DNA of 41,849 bases from the NCBI RefSeq assembly GCF_001426685.1, contig NZ_LMFB01000030.1, positions 1 to 41,849 on the forward strand. Reading direction: 5' to 3'. Source of the DNA: Rhizobium sp. Root483D2. GTDB lineage: Bacteria > Pseudomonadota > Alphaproteobacteria > Rhizobiales > Rhizobiaceae. The notes under the pieces were generated by a model. That model worked only from the letters and a program-made list of their open reading frames with translations, had not been told where the DNA came from and searched no databases. Shown in pieces: positions 33,647 through 41,849 of this stretch. Position 1 is the stretch's first letter; every line of letters starts with the position of its first letter. The position numbers were made by a program, and so were the translations under genes.

Positions 33647-35233
33647 ATGACCAACCACAAACATCATCTCACTGGCACACTTCTAGCCCTCGTACTCGCG
33701 AGCGGCGGCGCGTTGCCGGCCGCTAGTGCAGCAGCAGCCGAGGCCGTTTTCGTGCTGCCCTCTGACGAGGCAGGTGCTCCGGCGCTCGATCCGATCCGTG
33801 GGTCCCTTGTCACTCTTGCCGATGCATTGATTTATGATGGCCTCGTCATTCAAGGCGCAGATCAGGCCTTCCATCCGCACCTCGCCACAAAATGGGAAAC
33901 CTCTTCCGATGGCATGGTCTGGACCTTTCACCTGAAAGAGGGTGTGAAGTTCCATGACGGAGAGCCTTTCAACGCCAAGACCATCGCCTGGTGGATCCCG
34001 AAATTTGCGGGAACCGAAAACGCGTATCTGGTCGGCGGTATCGACAAAGTCGAAGTGATCGATGACTACACGGTTCGCTTCGCTATGAAACATCCCGATG
34101 CCAACCTCCTCTACAACCTGTCGAGCACGTTCATGGGCATCCCCAGCCCGAAGGCTTACGATGCAGAAGGAACCAACTACGGCGTCACTGTTGCCGTCGG
34201 CACTGGCCCCTACAAGTTAGAGAGCTTCACAACCGGCGTTGAATCAGTGCTGGTGCGCAACGATGAATACACCTGGGGCTCGGAACTTTCTGCCAACAAG
34301 GGCCCGGCCAAGATCGAGAAGCTGACACTGCGCGAGATCGCTGATTCCTCTAGTAGTTTCCTCGAGCTGAAGACCGGAGGAGTGGATGTCGTTATCGACG
34401 TGCCGAGCGATATTCTGCCGCAGTACGAAACACTGACCAACGCCACGATCAAGAGCCAATCCGGCTTCGGGATCTACTATCTGCCCATCAACACCACGGT
34501 CGAACCTTTCACCGACCTTAACGTCCGAAAGGCGGTTGCGCTGGCAGTCAACCAACAGGAAATCGTCGATAAGCTGTTTGGCGGCCGCGGCCTTGCGGCC
34601 CATAACTTCTTGATCGCATCGCTTCCGGAATCCAAAGTCAATCCCAAATACAATATCTCTTACGATCCGGACCAGGCCAAGACACTGCTCGAGAACGCCG
34701 GCTGGAAGGCGGGCGCAGACGGTAGCCGCACTAAAGATGGCAAGCCGCTCACCGTCACCCTTTGGAGCCAGAGCGACACAGAGTTCAAACGCCTTTCTGA
34801 GGTTATTCAGGCTCAACTAAAGGCGGTCGGTGTCAATGCTGAAATAACGGTCTTCGACACCTCGTCAATCCGCGCCGAGTACAAAAAGGGCACGCAGCAG
34901 CTGGCCGTACGTAGCTATGGTTGGAATAATGCCGATATCCTCGACTGGTTCTTCTCCGGCGAGCGCCTCGGCTACCCGAATGTGTCAATGTGGAAGGATG
35001 CAAAAGCAGACGAATTACGCGTCAAGGCACTCACCGGCTCCAAGACGCTGCAGGAGCGCATTGCAAACTTCATTACCTATCACGAGTATGTACTAAGCCA
35101 GTACCCGTTCGCACCGATTTACGAACCGGTTCAGACACTTGCCTACAGCAAGGATCGCGTCAGCCTGCCTGAGGTCATTGCCGGCCCGCAGTTTTCCGCG
35201 CAGACCGTGCTTGATATCGACGTCAAGGACTGA
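33647..35233 (+). CDS. Dipeptide/oligopeptide ABC importer binding protein
   Basis: The ATG at 33647 follows AAAGGGGAA. Residues 1-35 are a signal peptide (LTGTLLALVLASGGALPAAS with an alanine-rich end). There is no lipobox cysteine, so the mature protein is free in the periplasm. The rest is an SBP_bac_5 fold: FVLPSDEAGAPALDPIRGS, ATKWETSSDGMVWTFHLKEG, VKFHDGEPFNAKTIAWW, VGTGPYKLESFTTG, LNVRKAVALAVNQQEIV. The 528-residue length is normal. The family captures di- and oligopeptides, opines, nickel or other small solutes. The M81 peptidase in the same operon favours a peptide or peptide-like ligand. Confidence 0.94.
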   Translation: MTNHKHHLTGTLLALVLASGGALPAASAAAAEAVFVLPSDEAGAPALDPIRGSLVTLADALIYDGLVIQGADQAFHPHLATKWETSSDGMVWTFHLKEGVKFHDGEPFNAKTIAWWIPKFAGTENAYLVGGIDKVEVIDDYTVRFAMKHPDANLLYNLSSTFMGIPSPKAYDAEGTNYGVTVAVGTGPYKLESFTTGVESVLVRNDEYTWGSELSANKGPAKIEKLTLREIADSSSSFLELKTGGVDVVIDVPSDILPQYETLTNATIKSQSGFGIYYLPINTTVEPFTDLNVRKAVALAVNQQEIVDKLFGGRGLAAHNFLIASLPESKVNPKYNISYDPDQAKTLLENAGWKAGADGSRTKDGKPLTVTLWSQSDTEFKRLSEVIQAQLKAVGVNAEITVFDTSSIRAEYKKGTQQLAVRSYGWNNADILDWFFSGERLGYPNVSMWKDAKADELRVKALTGSKTLQERIANFITYHEYVLSQYPFAPIYEPVQTLAYSKDRVSLPEVIAGPQFSAQTVLDIDVKD

Positions 35234-35254
35234 TCGCAATCGGAGACGGCGAAT

Positions 35255-36184
35255 ATGCTCGGCTATGCTATCAGGCGCCTTCTGGCGTTGATCCCGGTCT
35301 TCTTCGTCGTCTCCGGCGTGGTTTTCCTTGTTGTGCACCTTGTCCCCGGTGATCCGGTCGACAACCTTATCCGGACCGGATCATCACCCGATCAGCGGGC
35401 GGAGATCATTGCCCGCTATGGCCTCGATCGCAGCCTGATCGAACAGTATATCAGCTGGCTGGGTCTGGTTATTTCCGGAGATCTCGGTAACGCCATCGTC
35501 ATGCGCCGGCCGGTGGCGACGCTAATCTGGGATAATCTCGGCTATAGCCTGACGCTTGGTGGATGGGCACTGGCTTTCTCCGCAGTGGCCGGCGTCGCCG
35601 CAGGCACCATCGCCGCTTCTTTCCGGGACCGCTGGATCGACCACGCACTGATGGGCGTGTCGCTGCTCGGATCGACCGTGCCAACATTTTGGCTCGGGCT
35701 GCTTATGATCATGTTGTTCGCTGTCACGCTCGGATGGGTACCGGTATCCGGGGCCCGGCACTGGACATCCCTTATTCTGCCGGTGCTAACCGTCGGCCTT
35801 GGCGGCATGGCGTTGGTTGCGCGTGTCACCCGCATCGCCATGATCGAGACGGCACGCGAGGATTTCGTCATGCTTTTGTATGCCAAGGGCGTGTCGCGGT
35901 GGACCATCCAGATACGCCATGTTTTGCGGCACGCATTAATCCCCGTTGTCACCATCCTCAGCCTGCGGATTGGACTGATCATCGGCGGGTCGGTTACGGT
36001 GGAATACGTTTTTGCAAGGCCAGGCCTCGGGTCGCTTTTGATCCGGGCGCTATCGCAGCGCGACTATCCGCTCGTCCAGGGTTGTCTCCTATTCCTCGCT
36101 ATGGCGGTAATGCTCGGCACCCTGATTGGCGACCTGCTGCAGGCGGCGATGGATCCCCGGCAGCGTGATGAGGCAATCGGATGA
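35255..36184 (+). CDS. DppB-type ABC permease
   Basis: The 309-residue protein starts with the signature first helix MLGYAIRRLLALIPVFFVVS and the DppB segment VHLVPGDPVDNLI. Five further helices follow. The EAA-type cytoplasmic loop is ARVTRIAMIETAREDFVMLL YAKGVS, contacting the ATPase. The C-terminal part, FARPGLGSLLIRALSQRDYP LVQG, is typical. It forms half of the membrane channel for the binding protein encoded just upstream (21-base gap). Its stop overlaps the next start by four bases, ATGA. Confidence 0.95.
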   Translation: MLGYAIRRLLALIPVFFVVSGVVFLVVHLVPGDPVDNLIRTGSSPDQRAEIIARYGLDRSLIEQYISWLGLVISGDLGNAIVMRRPVATLIWDNLGYSLTLGGWALAFSAVAGVAAGTIAASFRDRWIDHALMGVSLLGSTVPTFWLGLLMIMLFAVTLGWVPVSGARHWTSLILPVLTVGLGGMALVARVTRIAMIETAREDFVMLLYAKGVSRWTIQIRHVLRHALIPVVTILSLRIGLIIGGSVTVEYVFARPGLGSLLIRALSQRDYPLVQGCLLFLAMAVMLGTLIGDLLQAAMDPRQRDEAIG

Positions 36185-37035
36185 CCGGACCCAATCCGCT
36201 AAAATTTCTGCTCGCCTTCACACCGACGCCACTTTCAGCACTCTCAGGCATCGCCCTTTTCGTGCTGATCGGTCTCGCGGTGTTCGCTCCATGGATATCT
36301 CCCTATCCATACGACGTTCAGAACCTCTCAATCGCCAATCAGGCGCCTTCGGCCCTGCATTGGTTTGGTACCGACGATTTTGGCCGGGATGTGCTGTCGC
36401 GGGTGATTTTCGGTGCCCGAACGTCTCTTAGCGTATCGCTGATCTCAATTTCGCTTTCTTTATTCGGCGGTGTGATCATCGGCGCATTCTGCGGTTATCT
36501 CGGCGGCTGGGTCGATCGGCTCGGCATGTCGGTGGTCGATCTTACATGGTTCTTTCCAGAAATCCTTTTGGCCTTGCTGATCGTGGCAATCCTCGGCCCC
36601 GGCTCAGAAAGCACCATCATTGCCATCGCCATTGCCTATCTGGCGCAGTTCACCCGGCTGACACGCACTCAGATCATCACACTAAAGCGCCAGACCTTCG
36701 TCGAAGCCAGCTTAAGCATGGGGGCTGGCTCGATGCACATCATGATGCGCCGGCTCTTACCCAACGCCATCGCTCCGGTGATCGTCGTCGCCATGCTATC
36801 AACCGGCAACGCGATACTGTTGGAGGCGACCCTTGGCTTTTTCGGCATGGGTGCGCAGCCGCCGGTCCCGAGCTGGGGCGGAATGATGAGCACGGGGTCG
36901 TCCCAGTTGTTCAACGCCCCTTGGGTTATTGTCTGGCCCGGCGTTTTCGTGGCCTTGTCGGTCATCTTCATAAATTTGTTCGGCGACGGCATCCTGCGTG
37001 CACTCGACGTTAAAGCGCGAATGAGGACGCAGTAG
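36181..37035 (+). CDS. DppC-type ABC permease
   Basis: The 284-residue protein shows the DppC N-terminal extension plus a first helix (GIALFVLIGLAVFAPWISPY), the conserved HWFGTDDFGRDVLSRVIFGA, and the EAA loop (TRTQIITLKRQTFVEASLSM GAG). The C-terminal LEATLGFFGMGAQPPVPSWG and MMSTG is diagnostic. It pairs with the DppB protein; the four-base overlap implies coupled translation. The ATPase gene follows two bases after the stop. Confidence 0.95.
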   Translation: MTGPNPLKFLLAFTPTPLSALSGIALFVLIGLAVFAPWISPYPYDVQNLSIANQAPSALHWFGTDDFGRDVLSRVIFGARTSLSVSLISISLSLFGGVIIGAFCGYLGGWVDRLGMSVVDLTWFFPEILLALLIVAILGPGSESTIIAIAIAYLAQFTRLTRTQIITLKRQTFVEASLSMGAGSMHIMMRRLLPNAIAPVIVVAMLSTGNAILLEATLGFFGMGAQPPVPSWGGMMSTGSSQLFNAPWVIVWPGVFVALSVIFINLFGDGILRALDVKARMRTQ

Positions 37036-37037
37036 CC

Positions 37038-37994
37038 ATGCTTCTATCAGTCGAAGACCTTAGGATAGGCTTTGGTCCGCTTGAGCCGCTGGTTGGCGTC
37101 GACCTCGGAGTTGACGCGGGCGAAATCCTCGGCTTGGTCGGTGAATCCGGATCCGGAAAATCAATGACCGCCATGAGTATCATGGGGATGCTGCCCCTGA
37201 TGGGCGGGCGCATCAAACAGGGCCGCATCGTATTTGACGGTCTTGACCTCACCACGATCAGCGAGGCGTCCTATCGCAAGTTGAGGGGTGGCCGCATTGC
37301 CCTGATCACCCAGAACCCTATGACCTCGCTCGACCCGGTCGTGCGCGTGGGTCGCCAGATCGACCAGGCGTCACAGCTGCATCTTGGTCTGAACCGCAAA
37401 GAGGCAAAGTCACGAACCATCGAGCTGATGGATCGGATGCGTATTCCATCGCCGCAGCATGCTTACAACCTATTTCCGCATCAGCTCTCTGGCGGTTTAC
37501 GTCAACGCATCGTCATTGCCATGGCGCTGGCCGGCGATCCCGATTTGTTAATCGCCGACGAGCCGACCACGGCCCTCGACGTGACGGTACAGGCGCAGAT
37601 CATCCAACTGCTGGCGGAGCTGGTACGCGACCGCGGCCTCGGACTGATCCTGATCACCCACGACATGGGCGTTATCGCCCAGACCTGCGATCGCGTAGCC
37701 GTGATGTATTGCGGACGGGTTGTCGAATATGGGCCGGTCGCCACCCTCTTTGACGATCCGCGACATCCTTACACCAAGGCACTGATTTCCTGCATTCCTC
37801 AGCTGGGAATGGCACCGGGCACGCTCACAGGAATTCCCGGCATGGTGCCTTCGAGCCACGACATGCCCCGGGGCTGCCGCTTCAATCCGCGCTGTGACAG
37901 CGTCATGGATGAATGCCGTCTCAAAGAACCTCTTATGAAAACCGAAGAAGCGCGCTCTGTCGCCTGTTTTCTGCATGAAGGAGGTCAGCCATGA
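37038..37994 (+). CDS. DppD-type ABC ATPase
   Basis: Walker A is GESGSGKS at 35-42, the Q-loop lies in LITQNPMTSLDP, the signature is LSGGLRQR at about 149-156, Walker B is LLIADEPT and the switch histidine is in LITHDMG. The C-terminal oligopeptide-importer extension has the cysteine pattern GCRFNPRCDSVMDEC and a further CFLH, which in relatives holds an iron-sulfur cluster. The 318-residue length is standard. It works as a heterodimer with the next ATPase. The stop overlaps the next gene by four bases. Confidence 0.95.
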   Translation: MLLSVEDLRIGFGPLEPLVGVDLGVDAGEILGLVGESGSGKSMTAMSIMGMLPLMGGRIKQGRIVFDGLDLTTISEASYRKLRGGRIALITQNPMTSLDPVVRVGRQIDQASQLHLGLNRKEAKSRTIELMDRMRIPSPQHAYNLFPHQLSGGLRQRIVIAMALAGDPDLLIADEPTTALDVTVQAQIIQLLAELVRDRGLGLILITHDMGVIAQTCDRVAVMYCGRVVEYGPVATLFDDPRHPYTKALISCIPQLGMAPGTLTGIPGMVPSSHDMPRGCRFNPRCDSVMDECRLKEPLMKTEEARSVACFLHEGGQP

Positions 37995-38983
37995 TCCCGC
38001 TCTTGTCGGTGCGCGCGCTCAGCCGAGTATTTTCCAGCAACGCTGGCTTGCTGCGTAAAAAGCGGCAGTTCCGAGCCGTTAGCGGCGTTTCCTTCGATGT
38101 CCGGCGCGGCGAGGTCCTTGGCGTCGTTGGTGAGAGCGGCTGCGGAAAATCGACCTTGGCACGACTTGTCCTCCGCCTCATCGAGCCGTCAGCCGGCGCC
38201 GTATTTTTCGACGGGCAAGATATTGCCAACTTGTCGGCCCGCGCTATCCGGCCGCTGCGGCGCCATTTTCAAATGGTGTTCCAAGACCCATATTCCTCGA
38301 TAGATCCGCGCCTGACGGTACGTGATGCTCTCCTGGAGCCCTTTCAGGTTCAGGGTATCGAGATGACCAAAGCCGCGGCAAAATCGAAGATCGATGCACT
38401 GCTGACTGAAGTATCGTTGCCCCTCTCCATGGCCGACAGCTATCAGCACCAATTGTCCGGTGGCCAGAAGCAACGCGTCGGGATCGCCCGGGCACTCGCA
38501 CTTTCACCCGCCCTCGTCGTGCTGGACGAGCCTACCGCCTCGCTCGACGTTTCGATCCAAGCGCAGGTAATCTCTTTGCTGCAGGAACTGCGCGACCGTC
38601 TCGATCTTACTTACATGTTCATTTCCCACGATCTGGCATTGGTAGAGTATTTCTGCGACCGGACCCTGGTTATGTACCTCGGCCGCATCGTTGAAATCTT
38701 GCCGCGCGGGGAGCGACCAGTTCATCCCTACACTAGGGCCCTGATGGATAGCGCATTCATTCCCGATCCGAACCAGCGCCGGGATATCCCGCGGATTTCC
38801 GGAGAGATCCCGTCTGGTTACGACGAGCCGGCGGGTTGTGCCTTTGCCGGACGCTGTCCTTTGGCAGAAGCCCGCTGTTCAACGAGCCAACCACACCTGC
38901 AATCCTTGTCCGAAAACCATGCTGTAGCCTGCCATGTGCAGGGACCAGTCACCACCCCGATGGAGTTCAAGAATGCCCTTTAA
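37991..38983 (+). CDS. DppF-type ABC ATPase
   Basis: Walker A is GESGCGKS at 47-54, the Q-loop is in MVFQDPYSSIDPRL, the signature is LSGGQKQR and Walker B LVVLDEPT, with the switch FISHDLALVEYF. The C-terminal cysteine pattern GCAFAGRCPLAEARC is also present. It is the partner of the preceding ATPase. Its last 11 bases overlap the start of the M81 peptidase gene, so peptide import and cleavage are translated together. Confidence 0.95.
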   Translation: MIPLLSVRALSRVFSSNAGLLRKKRQFRAVSGVSFDVRRGEVLGVVGESGCGKSTLARLVLRLIEPSAGAVFFDGQDIANLSARAIRPLRRHFQMVFQDPYSSIDPRLTVRDALLEPFQVQGIEMTKAAAKSKIDALLTEVSLPLSMADSYQHQLSGGQKQRVGIARALALSPALVVLDEPTASLDVSIQAQVISLLQELRDRLDLTYMFISHDLALVEYFCDRTLVMYLGRIVEILPRGERPVHPYTRALMDSAFIPDPNQRRDIPRISGEIPSGYDEPAGCAFAGRCPLAEARCSTSQPHLQSLSENHAVACHVQGPVTTPMEFKNAL

Positions 38984-40463
38984 AGTTCTGACCGCAGAAT
39001 TCATGCACGAGTCAAATACCTTTAGCATCCGCACTACGGGGCTCGCGCAGTTTCAGCGGGAAACGCTCATGTTTGGTGACGAGGCCATCGAAAAGCGCAG
39101 CCAATCCAACACTGGCCTCGCCGGTGCACTGACCTGCAAAACCGAATTCGGCTGGGACATGACGCACACGGTAAGTGCTTGGAGCGAACCGGCCGGTCCC
39201 GTGACCGTCGAAGCTTATGAGTTCATCTCCGGCAAGATCGTTGAAGCCGCGAAGTCTCAAAAGTTCGATGGCATCCTGTTGTGCTTGCATGGTGCCATGG
39301 TTGCCCAACACACAGATGATGGGGAAGGTGAGCTTCTAACGAGGCTTCGCGATGTTGTAGGACCGGATCTTCCCATCGCCGTCACACTCGATCTACATGC
39401 CAATGTCACCGTGCGGATGTGTGAGCTGGCCCAAATTCTTGTCTCCTACAAGACCTACCCGCATATCGACCTGCGTGAAACCGCCTATCACGCCGGCACA
39501 CTTCTCCACCGAATGATGGCCGGTGAAATCCAGCCTCAGACGCTGCGCGTCCATCTCCCTATGCTGGAAGAGGCAAATGGTGGACGCACCGACGTAGGAG
39601 CTATGGTCGAACGGATTGCCCGCGCCCGCGCTTACGAAAAGGAACAGTCTGGCGCGTTTGCCGTCAGCATCAACGGCGCCTTTCCCGAGGCAGATATCGC
39701 CGAAGTCGGCCCGACCGTTCTCGTCACCTATGAGGGCGACCCCGCACCTCACAAGGCATTTGCCGAAAGCCTAGCCGAAGATATCTGGGCCAAGCGCAAC
39801 GACGTCATGAATGTCTTCCACACGGTCGATGCAGTCGCTGAAATCGCCAGGACCTACGCTAAGGCCGAAGGTCCTCTGATCGTTGCCGATTACGCAGACA
39901 ACCCCGGCGGCGGTTCCTATGGCGACTCTACCAATCTGTTGCGGGCACTTCTGGCCGCAGGTGTTGGAGACGCAGCCTTTGGCCCGATGGTTGACCCGCA
40001 GGCATCGGAAGCGCTTGCGGCAGAAGGCGAAGGCGCCACTGTCACGATCGCGATTGGCGGCAAAACGGATCCGCGCTTTGGCGGCGCTCCACTGACCGTT
40101 ACCGGAATCGTCAAATTGGTCTCCAACGGTGACTTTACTGGTGATGGCCCAATGATCGGTGGCCTGGACCAAAGCTTTGGAACGAGCGCCGTATTGGTGG
40201 TGGACGATATCGAAGTGCTTGTTACCAGTACACCGCTGCAGATGCTTGACCTCCAGCAATTTCGCGCCTTCGGCATCGACCCGGCGGCAAAGCGCGTCGT
40301 TGGGCTGAAATCGATGCAACATTTTCGCGCCGCCTTTGAGCCGATCGCCAGCAAGGTCGTGGTCTGCGACAGTGGCGCGCTATGCACTTTGGATTACGAC
40401 CGCCTTCCGTTCACGAAGATTCCACGCCCCATCTTCCCGCTCGACCGCGGCATGGTTCGCTGA
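38973..40463 (+). CDS. M81 (MlrC-type) metallopeptidase
   Basis: I place the start at 38973 (MPFKVLTAEFMHESNTF), matching the family N-terminus; the frame continues upstream into the ATPase gene without support. The 496-residue protein has the DUF1485 N-domain and MlrC C-domain. Probable metal-binding motifs are LCLHGAMVAQHTDDGEGE and VTLDLHANVT. The C-domain has VADYADNPGGGSYGDSTNLL. MlrC, the founding member, hydrolyses the linear tetrapeptide product of microcystin degradation. Here the enzyme is probably cytoplasmic, with no signal peptide. It is embedded between the importer and an FAD oxidoreductase, so it likely cleaves the imported compound. Confidence 0.92.
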   Translation: MPFKVLTAEFMHESNTFSIRTTGLAQFQRETLMFGDEAIEKRSQSNTGLAGALTCKTEFGWDMTHTVSAWSEPAGPVTVEAYEFISGKIVEAAKSQKFDGILLCLHGAMVAQHTDDGEGELLTRLRDVVGPDLPIAVTLDLHANVTVRMCELAQILVSYKTYPHIDLRETAYHAGTLLHRMMAGEIQPQTLRVHLPMLEEANGGRTDVGAMVERIARARAYEKEQSGAFAVSINGAFPEADIAEVGPTVLVTYEGDPAPHKAFAESLAEDIWAKRNDVMNVFHTVDAVAEIARTYAKAEGPLIVADYADNPGGGSYGDSTNLLRALLAAGVGDAAFGPMVDPQASEALAAEGEGATVTIAIGGKTDPRFGGAPLTVTGIVKLVSNGDFTGDGPMIGGLDQSFGTSAVLVVDDIEVLVTSTPLQMLDLQQFRAFGIDPAAKRVVGLKSMQHFRAAFEPIASKVVVCDSGALCTLDYDRLPFTKIPRPIFPLDRGMVR

Positions 40464-40479
40464 CGGCGAGTGAGGACTG

Positions 40480-41619
40480 ATGAAAGACATGAATAATGTA
40501 TTTGACATTGCGGTCGTCGGTGGCGGTATCGCCGGCGCCTCTTTTGCCTATCGGGTGGCAAAACACCGGTCGCTCGTTATCCTGGAGCGGGAAGCCCATG
40601 TCGGCTATCACTCGACTGGGCGCTCGGCGGCCGAATTCTCGAGGCAGTTCCAGACGCCCTCCACCGGGCTATTGGCGGATGGCTCGTACGAGTTCCTCGC
40701 CAACCCGCCGCAAGGTTTCGCCGATGTACCGCTGCTCTTTCCACGCGGAAATCTTGTGATCGCGCAGGCCGAGCGGACGACCCTGCTGCAGTCCGCGTTC
40801 CGTGAGGTGCAGGGAACGTCACCGCAAACGCGTATTTTGCATCCCGACGACGCTCTTGCTATGGTGCCGTTCTTGAGACCTGACTACACTGCGGCCGCTT
40901 TCTACGACCCCGCCAATTGGGATATGGAGGTTGATAGCTTGCTGCAAGGCTATCTGCGCCAAGCTCGCCATGATGGTGCGGAAATCCGTACCAAAACCCG
41001 TGTAACGGCAGTCTACCGCGATAACGGCGCTTTTTGCCTGACGACGCCCACGGGTGACATCCACGCTCGCATCATAGTAAACGCCGCAGGCGCTTGGGCG
41101 GACGGCTTGGCACAGATGGCCGGTCTGGCACCGCTCGGTATCGTTCCGCATCGCCGCACTGCTATTACAGTTGATGTGCCGGTAACATACGATCTTGCCA
41201 CAATGCCGGGCGTTTCCGAGGTGTCGGAGGACTTTTACTTCAAACCGGAATCCGGTCGCTTGATGGTATCCCCCGCCGACGCCACACCGAGCGATCCTTG
41301 CGACGCCCAACCGGAGGATCTGGATGTCGCCTACGCTGCACACTTCCTCGAACAATCGACGATCCTGCCGGTTCGAGCCATCGCCCACAAATGGGCCGGT
41401 CTGCGTAGCTTCGCGCCCGATAAGCGCCAAGTTGTAGGCTTTGATCCCCGTGACCCCGCGTTTTTCTGGCTCGCTGGCCAGGGAGGTAGTGGTATCCTCA
41501 CCTCGCCTGCCCTCTCAGCCTGGGCCGCCGGAGTGTTCCTTACCGGCCGTCCACCACAGGATCTGATGGATTTGGGACTAACCGCAGACTATTTCGCCCC
41601 TAACCGGCTGTTAAGTTAG
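40480..41619 (+). CDS. DAO-type FAD-dependent oxidoreductase
   Basis: The 379-residue protein begins with the FAD-binding Rossmann motif FDIAVVGGGIAGASFAYRVA at about 8-27, then LEREAHVGYHSTGRSAAEF. The second FAD segment is IIVNAAGAWADGLAQMAG. The C-terminal KWAGLRSFAPDKRQVVGFDP and FFWLAGQGGSGILTSPAL completes the DAO/DadA-like fold. Such enzymes oxidise D-amino acids, glycine derivatives or other amines to imino acids. It starts 16 bases after the peptidase stop and is the last gene of the operon, so its substrate is probably released by the peptidase. Confidence 0.92.
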   Translation: MKDMNNVFDIAVVGGGIAGASFAYRVAKHRSLVILEREAHVGYHSTGRSAAEFSRQFQTPSTGLLADGSYEFLANPPQGFADVPLLFPRGNLVIAQAERTTLLQSAFREVQGTSPQTRILHPDDALAMVPFLRPDYTAAAFYDPANWDMEVDSLLQGYLRQARHDGAEIRTKTRVTAVYRDNGAFCLTTPTGDIHARIIVNAAGAWADGLAQMAGLAPLGIVPHRRTAITVDVPVTYDLATMPGVSEVSEDFYFKPESGRLMVSPADATPSDPCDAQPEDLDVAYAAHFLEQSTILPVRAIAHKWAGLRSFAPDKRQVVGFDPRDPAFFWLAGQGGSGILTSPALSAWAAGVFLTGRPPQDLMDLGLTADYFAPNRLLS

Positions 41620-41849
41620 ACATGCCGGCATAGGCACGACCAACCGGGACGACGCAATTCGGCCGCCTTGAACGCATCTGAAAACGGCAACGCCTTGCTC
41701 GAATGAGCTAATCTTTTGATAAGTCGGTGTTCGACAGCTAACGCCAATTTTTGGAATTGCACGTGCCGGACTTGACTTGCCAGTCTGCTAGGCCGCGCAC
41801 TCATAAATCGGGTTTGCAAATCGGTTTGATTTTGATTCATTGAAGCCTT
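41620..41849. other. Right-edge region after the peptide operon
   Basis: No gene is firmly supported. A perfect palindrome ATGCCGGCAT lies at 41622-41631, just after the last stop, but it lacks a T-run. A minus-strand open frame at 41616-41840 (74 residues, MNQNQTDLQTRFMSARPS at the start) is protein-like in part but unfamiliar. Confidence 0.35.

Noticed and set aside
1..41849. Possible CRISPR array, tRNA, rRNA or repABC-type origin
   Set aside because: I saw no regularly spaced repeats beyond the two-copy element at 21358-21401, no cloverleaf-like gene and no replication gene.

Overview
The window looks like an accessory or plasmid-type segment from a member of the Rhizobiaceae (Rhizobium/Sinorhizobium/Agrobacterium relatives). 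The reasons are a SyrB-like protein, a HWE-family histidine kinase, DUF6894, a GCG_CRPN small secreted protein, a DUF1348/PNPOx pair, a MocB-type binding protein and the general codon style. I see no rRNA, tRNA, replication origin or CRISPR array. Intact operons alternate with many decayed genes, as in a region with frequent gain and loss. Assignments rest on reading the proteins, not on searches.

Layout, first half. 1-1.6 kb holds a small hypothetical gene and a decayed IS3-family element. 1.9-3.3 kb has three small genes: a membrane protein, a DUF3606-like protein with a possible stress promoter, and a GCG_CRPN exported peptide. 3.6-5.0 kb is a three-gene ECF sigma / membrane protein / metal-sensor-like cassette. 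5.4-7.9 kb has an SLC13-type transporter with TrkA-C domains and a DUF2270 protein. 8.3-13.2 kb is a minus-strand block: class I fructose-bisphosphate aldolase, GNAT acetyltransferase, a frameshifted DUF1348 gene, a PNPOx-family protein, a probable Tat-exported MBL hydrolase and an alpha/beta hydrolase. Divergent from it, 13.5-16.0 kb, is a triple-PAS sensor kinase with a FixJ/NarL-type regulator. Perfect dyads lie in the shared intergenic region.

Middle. 16.4-17.4 kb is an Abi_2 abortive-infection gene, preceded within 10 bases by a terminator-like RNA structure; this is the best candidate for an unusual system here. 17.9-19.3 kb is a scrap zone: cytochrome b561 tail, SyrB-like gene, broken sugar ABC ATPase. 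19.4-27.4 kb carries a GAF-GGDEF-EAL protein, an L,D-transpeptidase, a DnaQ-like exonuclease, a Crp remnant, two small stress-type genes, a DUF6894 gene overlapping a PAS-HWE kinase, and a stand-alone EAL phosphodiesterase. 27.5-28.9 kb has a phosphoketolase tail and a YoaK-family membrane protein.

Right part. 29.1-31.2 kb is a minus-strand remnant of a polyol-type catabolic operon: a MocB-like periplasmic binding protein, a sugar phosphate isomerase/epimerase and a broken Gfo/Idh/MocA oxidoreductase, with no transporter ATPase or permease present. 31.8-32.3 kb is a broken hydrolase. 32.7-41.6 kb is a clean, tightly packed operon: RpiR regulator, complete Dpp/Opp-type ABC importer, M81 (MlrC) metallopeptidase and a DAO-type FAD oxidoreductase. 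It reads as one pathway that imports a small peptide or peptide-like compound, cleaves it and oxidises an amino-acid product.
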